This document shows positions 55,141 to 64,000 of a DNA stretch of 64,000 bases, piece by piece (the first letter of the stretch is position 1; each line of letters opens with the position of its first letter). Origin of the DNA: Armillaria gallica (Eukaryota; Basidiomycota; Agaricomycetes; Agaricales; Physalacriaceae); NCBI GenBank assembly GCA_037576215.1, contig JBANDB010000020.1:310001-374000 (forward strand), in the 5' to 3' direction. A model generated the notes under the pieces. It searched no databases and was not told where the DNA came from. It saw only the letters and a program-made list of their open reading frames with translations. Both the position numbers and the translations under genes were made by a program.

Positions 55141-55489
55141 CACGACTTTTTGAGAATACCTTGTTCCGTTCTGAGAAAGAACTGGCCCCAGCAGTGTGTC
55201 TTAATTAATGCCTCGACAGTTATCTCCGTTTGCAACGGCACGTTCTCGCTCACCTTTTCTATTAAATGGGTTATGAGAAGAGCAGGCCATATCCAGATGG
55301 GTATGATGTACCGCAGCATAGAGTTTTCGATTTTGAATTTGAATAGAAAGCTTGTCGAAGCAGGCGACATGAGTGCACTGGAAGGCGACAGCGTGAATTG
55401 AGCGTGAAACTGATCCAGATCCGAGATCGATCGCGGCATGATCATGGGATTTCCAAGAGATAATTAAAAAATATCGTCCCGGTCAACCT
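55141..55489. other. Intergenic; possible further LINE remnant
   Basis: A 101-codon minus-strand frame continues next to the LINE tail but has no recognised motif. Confidence 0.3.
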
Positions 55490-55495
55490 TGGCAA

Positions 55496-55729
55496 GGACC
55501 CCGGATAATGCCCTACGAACCTTGATCACAAATCTTCGAAATATGTGGCTTTCTGCCCGGACCAAAAATTTGCGTCTTTGTCCCATTTGGCTCACCAAAA
55601 ATACGACGTCAGGGGCCCGTCGGCCCCCCGCCTCTTTGTCCTGATGCTTTTTACTAGGGTTGGGCCGACAATTTGGCCAATATCTGTCCGAACTGGGCAC
55701 AGGGTTCATAGGGTATTGTCCGGGGTCCT
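55496..55729. mobile_element. MITE-like non-autonomous DNA element, 234 bp
   Basis: The ends are inverted repeats: 25 of the first 28 bases match (start GGACCCCGGA; right end GTCCGGGGTCC). They are flanked by TGGCAA on both sides (55490-55495 and 55730-55735). The termini resemble those of the 15-kb transposon (AGGACCCCTGATTAT against AGGACCCCGGATAAT), and the inside contains CCGGACCAAA, like its subterminal motif. No coding capacity. Confidence 0.7.
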
Positions 55730-55735
55730 GGCAAC

Positions 55736-58700
55736 CACCAGGCTTGCCACCACCCATCAACACCCTCATTCAAGCCTTCAAGCTTCAAGACCCAGGTCGA
55801 TTCTGAACTACCGGAGACTTACATCCAGTGAGTCTCGAGCTTTCAGCATTCAGCCGTGACGTTGAAAACCATGCCCCGATCAATGTGCTCCGGAAAATAT
55901 ACAGCTGTAGGTCGTGTGCTCTACTCCGTATTCCTCGGTTTATTCTCATCACTACTAGGTTTCGGCTCCGACACTACTGCCTGGGACAATGCGCTCGCCT
56001 GAGGATGGACTGTGACTGATCTGCGTATTCAAATTGCTGACATTTTCGTCCGCCTCGTTCGGATACCCGTAATAAAACTTCCTTCCTTCCAGGCTCCATT
56101 CCTTTCCAGTTATTTGTCTCATACAGATACTGCCTATTTCGTTCCAATATCTCTGCTTGATACCTATACTACCGAGACACAAATCTTTTTTTCTATGTTC
56201 TATGGTTTCCCGCATTCGACGTCTCGATCAATGTCAGTTGCTCCCATCTGTGCCAGCGTTTCTTTGTTCACTCGTCGTATTTCTATGGCGTCTTTGGAAC
56301 TTTGACACTAGGGGTAGTCTCGGTAGTCCCTCAGAACTATGGCATGTATACGCACTGGTGTTACACGCACCGCTGATGTGTGCTTCTATTGTCGCAACTG
56401 ATGTAGGTGGCGTAAGACTTCGAGCATCACGCATCATGGCTACGGCCGTACAATGTACTTATACCGTAGTGTACCTGCCCCGTACATCATGTTTGGTATC
56501 TTATAGGAGGACGTTCTGACCTATGTGTGTTGGGTAGTATGGTACATAGATTTCCTAGCTAGTTATTTGTACCGTACGCCACGGCCGTCTCTATAGCGGA
56601 CGATGTCGTGTGGTGTGATGATGATGTCGGGTTCTTTTCGTTGTCAAAATATTGTACTTGGTTAATTTTAGTCACCACATTGCCGAAAGAATAGGTATAT
56701 GCCTAAATTTGGTTTAACCGTAGAGTACCTGTGAATATACAGCCATAAAAATAGAATTCGGAAGCGCCGACAGTAAGGGTACAATCCCGTATACAAAATA
56801 CCCCTATCTACCATTGGGCAGCCCTGACTTCGAATTTGATTTTGTCTCGTATGAATAATTCCTTGTTCACGCGATGAATGCCACACCCATTTTGATGTCT
56901 CATAGTGTTGCGCAAAAGATACTTAAGGTTGTTTCAAGGTCTCGATGACGCGACATACGGGGAAGTTTCTGATGCGGATGGAAGGGTACGAGCAATATCA
57001 AGGTCACCTTCCGACATGAGTGCTCCGTCTATCTGTCTCTTGTGTAATAACTCATTATAATAGCCACGCGAAGCTTCTTTGATCTGTGTAAATGTAACGA
57101 ACATCAGCCCAACTGAATTGACAAATATAGCGCTCCGGCCTATACAATTGGACATTGACATTTTGCGTAACATTTCCGATATATAATATATTAAAGCATA
57201 CCTTCCATGCAGATCAGATCATAATAACCATCAGGCATTGTAACGTACATACGTCTGTATCTACTTTTAGTCGGTCTGATATTGGAAGCCCTTTCCCAGA
57301 CATTCGTCCCTCCTAGCTGTTGTCCTCATGGTCTAGGATGAACATTAAGGCGTGGGTTTTGAGCTGCCCCCAGCTTTCTCATAGTTCTTCGTTCTGCTAC
57401 ATATGCGGGACTGATGGTATCTACGCGAGTTCCTTCAAACTTTCTGATGTGGACAGCCTTGGTGTTGCCTCTAGCACCGGCACAAAATTCAAAATCTGGC
57501 TTTATCGGAACTGATGGAATTCTGATTAGTCATGCGTTTGTTCTGCAGGCCTATGTTTGCCGGTTTGTGCATGTATTTTTTTTTGCTGGAGCGCGAGACG
57601 CTCACTGCGTTGATTGTAAGATGGTGTTTGACACCCGCCAATGCCATTGTGCTACTTGCCAATGTTGCGATGAAGAATTACAAAGCCGCTCTCTTGATTT
57701 CTGTGAAGAAAATTTCTTATCCTCCATCGAGATCGTATTGTTTGGGTCATCCTTCGTAACCCTGGGTATGTCTCTTCCCGTTCTTACCGGAATGCTCTAT
57801 CTTCGACCTTCGAAGATGGTAGCGACTTCGACGTCTCACTCGAATCTCCATCAAACACAACATCAGCCTTCTCGCGTTTGTTATGATGGTAATATTGTTA
57901 CAGCGAGTCAAATTTCGATCGATGCGTGGTGACCGTAACCCATTGTGCCTTGCAGGATCCCAGATATTGACTCCCTGTCTAGATCGATGGAAGTCATTCA
58001 GGTGTTCCCAAAAATGTACAAATCGGTGCATATCACTAGCGCGTTATGTCCATCGTGTCTTCCTCGCTAGTATGGATTTCAACTACTTGCCCTTCTCAAA
58101 CCCGGCTTCTACGGACATGTGTTCTCCATCCCATCGGGCGTTACTTCCTTTGAAGCCACATTTGTCGTTTTGGTATGTGTATATTCGTTCGTTTGCCGTG
58201 TTCCGCTGGCCCGCTATCCATAGACACTGCATACTTCAGTACCTTCTTTGAAGCCGGTATTTCCTTGGGGGTGAGGCGGTCCCTTACCGAGCAGCGTGTG
58301 TTGTATTATTGGCTTTGTTAAAGGTCCTATCTCCTGCTTAACCGTCCATTTCCCACCTCCGAACGAATTCGAAGTACAGAATCATCAGCGGCCTTCTTGC
58401 CATTGACAGCCATGGTCACTGACGTGGACTCATTGCTCTCTGTCTTTCTTAACCAACCTTGGGGCGCTCTTGGTACCTGAATCAGTGTCCTGCAAGACTT
58501 TCAGAATGACCCTGTGGGTAATGTTGTTTCCCGTTCTCGTTCAACAGTCATTCTAAATCATTGTTATGATAAATAAGTTTAATATGGACCATGGGAGTAC
58601 CCACATTTTGCGAGCGCAGACAAGCATAATATGTATACTAGACTTTGGGTTTCGGCGGTATCTCCGGTAAATCCCGATGAACAAGCCAAGGGCGGACAAT

Positions 58701-59056
58701 ATCGGCAGTAGCAAGGAAATAGCGTACTCATTTTCACCCGTCGAAAAGCGACAAAAACACTCTTTATACGTGTAAAAACAATAATCTCGAGTTTCAAAGC
58801 GATACGAAATGAAATGAAAGAGATATGAGCCAGGGATGACGAAGACGACGCGATAAAAAGTTATCGGGGAACGTACGGTTTGCAGTTGTTTGGCATACCG
58901 CACCGGACTGATATCTCACATGTTAGCCAATTCTACTCGCTACGCTCGCAATCAGAAAATGATTTGGGTGTATGTACTATTGTACTTAACTCCGCGCCGG
59001 GTATAACTTTTTTTTAGATACCGAAACTCAGTCTGCATGCCTTGAGTCTCATTCTG
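55736..59056. other. Long intergenic stretch with orphan frames
   Basis: No supported gene. Frames at 56157-56519 (+, hydrophobic), 57414-57932 (+, cysteine-rich piece CHCATCQCC) and 58903-58553 (-, one hydrophobic segment) lack splice support, recognisable domains or paralogs here. The region may hold very old gene relics. Confidence 0.35.
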
Positions 59057-59221
59057 ATGAAACACTCCAACATTGTTGGGCTGTTTCTCCTATGCTTCAC
59101 CCCCGTATCTCCCAGCACACCGGATTTTGCCGTCTTCTGGTCCACAGAGCGATCAATACGACACCTACCACCTCTCGGCGACCTTTTCCAAGTCGATGGA
59201 TCCGTGTTCTATGGAGAATGA
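59057..59221 (+). CDS. Possible small secreted protein, 54 residues
   Basis: A short frame starting MKHSNIVGLFLLCFTPVSPS resembles a signal peptide (n-region with Lys, hydrophobic core, small residues before the expected cleavage). It is followed by 34 residues without cysteines, and the stop is TGA 59219. No introns or paralogs support it. It may be the first exon of a longer gene or chance. Confidence 0.25.
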   Translation: MKHSNIVGLFLLCFTPVSPSTPDFAVFWSTERSIRHLPPLGDLFQVDGSVFYGE

Positions 59222-59984
59222 AACGTGAAACTTCCGTTCCGTTTCATTGGCGAATGGTAACCAGTGGAGAGTTTCGGAATTTCAGGGAGAACGTGAAGAT
59301 ACAATCGTGTTCCTCAGTGGGTGCGTGCTATTTTGAATTCTTTGCCCCTTTCCTCATCGCTGTCAGGATATCGTTTTTCAAGCTATCTCGCCACCGATTT
59401 CTAAATAGTACATGCAGTGTGCCGATTGGGGCCTCAGTAGATACTGAAACATTGCAGTGACGAGATCCGATACCTTACTTGCGAGGACGAAGTGATTCTT
59501 GAAGCTACTTGAGGTTCTTGGTCAATTCACCCTCATCTTCGTCAGGCGCTCCGACACGTACACCCATGCGTTCACTTTGTGTATACGGCCATGTTCATAC
59601 GTGTCTTCAGTCAGTAATGATGCATGGATTGACTTTTGGTGTTTCTACCCGTATTTGTTGACAAAATACGTGTAAATATACGGATGAAAACACGCACGTA
59701 TTTCTTGCAGTATTTTCCTACACGCGTTCTTGGAAAATCTACCGTTGTAATTACTAGGGAGCATTGAATCCCCGGATATTACCGGCCAATCACAGGAGTG
59801 ACGTGTGCAGCCTACGAGTCCATAGCATCCACCCAAATATTTGATACAATGACCTTTCTAACTATCCCTCATCAAAACGCACCAAAGGTGTGCTTGTTCT
59901 CTAGAAAGTGACAGGACTGTGTTCACTTACCATGCACCAACCATGCGATCATCAAACGGAATCAGTAGTAACTCGACAGCGTAC

Positions 59985-59991
59985 TATAAAT
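59985..59991 (+). promoter_or_regulatory. TATA box of caspase-like gene
   Basis: TATAAAT, 32 bp before the ATG at 60017. This predicts a very short leader, or use of the downstream in-frame Met at 60310. Confidence 0.5.
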
Positions 59992-60016
59992 CTTCTCCAA
60001 CACCTCTTTGTATGGC

Positions 60017-61615
60017 ATGTTTGCTGCACTTCATATGCTGTACCTGTTCCTTGGTTTGGATATAAATCTCAAGGATGAACCTGAGTGGCGTACCTTCACA
60101 GCAGTGGTCGTCATCATTGGCATCATCGTTACACGGCAGCCGACCATTTGGACAGTCGTCGTCGACATCATCCGGTCCCTACGCAATGTGAAATTTCTCT
60201 TGCTAAAGGCTGAGCCTAGCAACGTCGGTCCGTAGCCTGCATTGGTTGTTTCGATGTTGACGATGCTGATAATAGGCAATTATGATACTTAGATAAACGA
60301 CACAAAGAAATGCAACGACTACAGAAGCTTGAGGCGCGGGAAGCCAAGAAGCTGCAGGGTTTCGATCACGTTGATGTCTTCAACCATGTGGCATGCAGAG
60401 GGGATCTTCAGTTGGCGGAAGATCTCACTGAACTCAATCGACTCCGCCTTGAAGATACTAAGGCTCGGGATTGTTCTGATGTCCGTATCACAGCGCGCCC
60501 TGTCCTCTCGGGCGTAAGTGCATATTCTTATTGATCGACCTCGATTCTCATTTGTAGGGTTTTAGCCCCCACACATCGTCCACGCATCTCGATTCTGGGC
60601 TGTTATTATTGGAATTGACGAGTATACACACGCTCAACGACTGCAGAGTTGTGTATCTGACGCACAATTATTTGAGGAATACTTGATGGGTGACCTCGGC
60701 ATGCCCAGGGAGCGCATCCAGCTTCTCCTCGGATCTAAGGAGCACACTTCCCCTGACGATCCAATGTACCCTTCCCGCACCCATATCACTGATATGCTTT
60801 TTAGCCTCATCGACAATCCCGAGATCAAGGAACAAGATAACATCATCATTTACTTCTCTGGACATGGCTCTGCCTACCCGTGTTCGTCATACCATGATGT
60901 CGAGAAACCTGACCTCGAAACGGAAATCAGTTTCTCAGGGACCGGATACATCGAAGCGCTTTGTCCCATCGATCGTGACACTTGTGATACCAACGGCCAG
61001 CCTGTCCCTGACATCAGCGACCGGGAATTTAACACCATCCTAACGTTAATCTCCCGAGCCAAGGGTCATCATATCACCGTCATTCTTGACTGTTGTCACT
61101 CTTCTGGCGTCAGCCGAGATGTGGCACCGCCGGGTTCACGTACTTCTCCAGGAACGAGGCGAGCTACGCTTCGAGATATGCTCCTTACCGGGGAGAAGAA
61201 TCTGACAAAATTCCCTGGTTGCCCTTCCATTTTAACTAAGGATTGGCACCCCAATATGGACTCCCACGTTGCTTTGGCAGCCTGCGAGGCCTATCAGTTT
61301 GCAAAGGAGAAGTGGGTGGATGGAGTAGACGGTTCTCGGGTATGCGTTGGAATTTTCACGCACTCGCTTCTGCGTCTTCTCCGGTCAGGCTACTACAAAG
61401 CAGAGACGAAGTATGAGGACCTTCTTCTCGGTTTCGAATCTTTCGATAAATCATCCCATCAGACACCGGTCGTTATTGGAAGATACCGTGATGCACGTAT
61501 ATGGTATCAAGCTGAAACCTATTATAAAATTGATACTACATGTTACTTGTCGTATGTCGCTTCTGCTATTGTTCCCGTTGTCTTTCTACTGCTTTTCACC
61601 TTATGTATGGATTGA
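60017..61615 (+). CDS. Membrane-anchored caspase-fold (C14) protease
   Basis: Three exons: 60017-60227, 60293-60513, 60566-61615, giving 493 residues. Junctions keep frame (SNV-DKRHKEMQ; LSG-PPHIVHASRFWAVIIG); the first donor is GTCCGT, a weak match. The caspase core has IIGIDEY (first strand), IIIYFSGHGSAY (catalytic His) and VILDCCHSSG (catalytic Cys), all intact. Hydrophobic segments lie at the N-terminus (FTAVVVIIGIIV) and extreme C-terminus (YVASAIVPVVFLLLFTLCM), so it may be membrane-bound by both ends. The segment between N-terminal helix and core is charged. Fungal metacaspases cleave after Arg/Lys and act in stress and death; fungal C14 proteins of this shape are numerous in agaricomycetes, with roles mostly unknown. 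If translation starts at 60310 only the C-terminal anchor remains. Confidence 0.82.
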
Positions 61616-62419
61616 ATCATCTTGGTCCTACTCATATCCTAGTACTTATAGTTCACATAACTAGCCATGTAGTCAATTAACCTTTCCAGTCATTCCTGGC
61701 CTGTGGCTCCAGGAGTGCTGGATATTTATGCATTTATTAGAGCCTTGTCCACGTACTAGTTGTTTTCTCAATGTGGTCCTTGTAGATACACTACTGTATA
61801 TGCAGTCACCTTGGTTGTGCAACTTAACACTATCGCTGAGCAAGTTTAACCAGCACCGTATGACGCATCCGGTAGCATTTAGCTAGCGTGTTCAACATTC
61901 AACAATGTCCGAAAATGAGGGATAATCAAGAGATAATATATTTTCTTCCTTTGTTTCTCCAGGTTAGCACCTTCTATGGGTGGCCTTCTTTGACCTTTCT
62001 TCGTAGCCTTGCCCCATATACTATTCCAAATCATCTATAACACAACGCCGCGTCATCGGCGGCGGGGCTCTTTATGCTCGCTGATGACAGACACGTTCTG
62101 ACGGGCAGAGTGTCCTTGTTTGACGCCCTGCATCATTTAATATCCTCTCGCCGTACCTTTCATCGCTGAGTATACCCACGGTGCAATCTAGGAGAGAATA
62201 GACGAACAGCAGACGCATATGCTTCAAAGTGCTTGCTAAATGCACGTGACCATGGAAGGATCGGACCGCGTCCAACTCTCCTGGTCCTCCCACCGCCGGG
62301 GTAGCCCTTTGCATGAGATAGCGTGTTGCACTGCAACCGTGTGGCAATTTCAAAAAAAGGTACGCCAAAAATGATGGGCCGCCCTGATTGCCAGCCGCCG
62401 CCATGAAACCTCGACCTCG
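61616..62419. other. Intergenic; nothing recognised
   Basis: No gene seen. The upstream part of the transporter relic that follows should lie here but is not readable. Confidence 0.35.
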
Positions 62420-62850
62420 ACTCCGTGTGCTGAAGTTGCATGCATTGGCGACTCCAAATGAACTCAGGGATGCCGTAGGGACCTTCTGCGTCCAATTCAG
62501 TGTACAAGATGCATGGAGCGTCGTGCTAATTCAACTTGCCGAGATGTCCCCTCCACGGCATTTCTTATCAGCTCGGTATCATGGTATCATCTGCCAGCAC
62601 TCAGACAGATGCTACTGGAGGAAAATTCCGGAAGACGACTGTCACACATTCGGACGGTACAAAGGAGAACGTTCTCGATTATGCGAAGGTGCAGGGAATT
62701 CTCGTTGGATATGTCGCGGTGTTCTTGATCGTGGTGACGATAATGGGGCCTAAATGGGGCCTGAGAAGCACAGGTCGCATTTCGAGAAGCAGAAAACCGC
62801 GTTCGAGGAGGGCCGAGGAGGGCGGAGAAGACGACACTGTGGTGGATGAT
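62420..62850 (+). pseudogene. C-terminal relic of an MFS carboxylate transporter (Jen1-type)
   Basis: Readable pieces of a major-facilitator transporter C-terminus lie in three frames. They are FCVQFSVQDAWSVVLIQLAEMSPP; then GISYQLGIMVSSASTQTDATGG through VQGILVGYVAVFLIVVTIMGP; then EKHRSHFEKQKTAFEEG. Relatives carry these motifs in one frame (an EMSPP loop, SYQLGNMVSSAS, and GPE-x-H-G-SHFE near the end). The first shift is a deletion after EMSPP. The second is an 11-bp tandem duplication (AATGGGGCCTA at 62742 and 62753). Everything upstream is lost. The family assignment is from memory of the motifs. Dead. Confidence 0.6.
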
Positions 62851-63048
62851 GATAATGTCCACAGACATCGCGGACACGAGATTCAGCAACCATTCACAAA
62901 AAGGCATCGTTCCAACAAAAGGAGTCGGTGGCTGTTTGACGACGTTATATCCACTCCCTTGTCTACTGTCCGTGGACTCATTGCGGGTACTGGTGATGCA
63001 TCGGATCCTCTCATCAATCCCTACCTTCGCGGCGGCTGTGATGTTTAG

Positions 63049-64000
63049 ACTGCTGCAGCCGTTGGTATTACTGACGAGGATGACTGGCACATAGCTAAAG
63101 GGCTGTATTCTGACGAACGCAAGGGTCAATTGATTGAACTGTGCACAAGGAAAAAATGTCGAAATACTGACAGATGCATATCGTAACGATTGGCATAGTT
63201 CAACGTTCAAATCAAACCTGTGGACAACGTATTCAATGAGAGAAATTTTGTAAATGGTATAGTCAACGCACCTTATATTCCAAAGATGAGCACGAATAAA
63301 TTTCCTTCCCAGACTCACTTCAAGCTTCATTAATCATTGGCTGCCTCGATTTAAAAAGCCTCGAAAACCGCGGATATATGCGCCATGAGTAGCATATATG
63401 TGTCGAGAGGTATCGACAACCTAAAAAATAGCATCGCACATAGCCTCATGGATACTGCCCACGCACTCGGCTACCTGAGACAACCTCGAAGAGGACCCAG
63501 TTCTTATGCTGGCGGTATCGCTATTGCTAACGTTAAAAACCGAACGAAACTATGAAAAACAGGCATACCGTCACTTTTTGATTTTAACCATGCTTAACTC
63601 TCTGGTCCAGTTCAAACCGTTTTACTGAGATGTTCCTTCAGCACAAGCCGTAAAAGAGTGCATATACTCACTGTCAGCAGGTCAACACGTGGTCATGCTG
63701 CGAAGCGCAGGCCAAGCAAGAGGATCCAGCGTGTGTATGGCATGGTCGAGGCGAGCATTGAGAACAGCGGGGAATTTGAGGAAAGTCGCCGTTCTCTGCA
63801 GTGAAGTAGAGAAGAAATGGTGGGACGGAAGCAAGAAACGAATCAGCTTGTTAGTATACCACTATTGATATCATCTGACTGAGAAAGCTGAAGGAGAAAC
63901 GAAGGGTGATGAGAACAGGGGATGAACATAAAGTCCGAAGAAAAGAAAACACGAACCAGATATCAACCCGGAAATGATGCAGTACACGTGATGTCCCGGG
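63049..64000. other. Window end; no supported gene
   Basis: Nothing recognised on either strand beyond short frames. Confidence 0.35.

Noticed and set aside
1..64000. CRISPR arrays, bacterial operons, riboswitches
   Set aside because: None seen; intron structure and repeats show a eukaryotic nuclear genome.

Overview
The window looks like nuclear DNA of an agaricomycete (mushroom-forming) basidiomycete. Host genes carry many introns of about 47-65 bp with GTRNGT donors. The repeats are typical of such genomes: a chromodomain Ty3/gypsy element, a hAT element and a large Ulp1-bearing DNA transposon. Host genes include a Kv-beta aldo-keto reductase, a SET protein, an F-box/LRR cluster, a caspase-fold protease and a short-motif C2H2 factor. 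The species cannot be named from sequence alone.

Layout. 0-5 kb: a degraded MYND-family fragment and an intact three-pass membrane glycoprotein gene. 5.2-9.3 kb: a complete hAT transposon (16-bp TIRs, perfect 8-bp TSD, multi-exon BED-finger transposase). 9.7-10.8 kb: a second degraded MYND gene. 12.1-27.5 kb: a DNA transposon (8-bp TSD, about 40-bp TIRs, subterminal repeats). Its single long gene joins an Ulp1-like protease, a zinc finger and a DDE-like transposase core. That gene is split by an 8,968-bp chromodomain Ty3/gypsy element with 5-bp TSD GTCTT. 28.4-30.2 kb: a second membrane-glycoprotein copy with one nonsense codon. 30.3-36.7 kb: quiet host genes (unknown protein, Kv-beta, SET). 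37.3-41 kb, minus strand: a third dead glycoprotein copy with a third MYND relic upstream of it. 43-50.7 kb: four F-box genes, three of them a tandem paralog array. 51.9-52.6 kb: a tRNA-Glu and a tRNA-Glu-like relic. 52.9-54 kb: a C2H2 zinc-finger gene. 54.6-55.7 kb: a LINE tail and a MITE. 60-61.6 kb: a membrane-anchored caspase-like protease. 62.4-62.9 kb: a carboxylate-transporter relic.

The strongest signal is how the repeats are dying. In about 5 kb of gypsy pol there is no frameshift. There are ten in-frame stops, eight of them TGA, mostly where conserved motifs call for arginine, as expected from CGA to TGA at CpG. Eight of nine LTR differences fall at CpG sites, and an integrase catalytic Asp is changed to Asn by a CpG to CpA step. 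The enclosing DNA transposon, the hAT transposase N-terminus and the second glycoprotein copy show the same CGA to TGA pattern. This fits cytosine-methylation decay of repeats. The second notable signal is that the gypsy element has a primer-binding site complementary to its own predicted mRNA 5' end (Tf1/sushi-type self-priming). The third is the Ulp1-zinc finger-transposase fusion, whose reading frame closes exactly when the inserted element and one TSD copy are removed.
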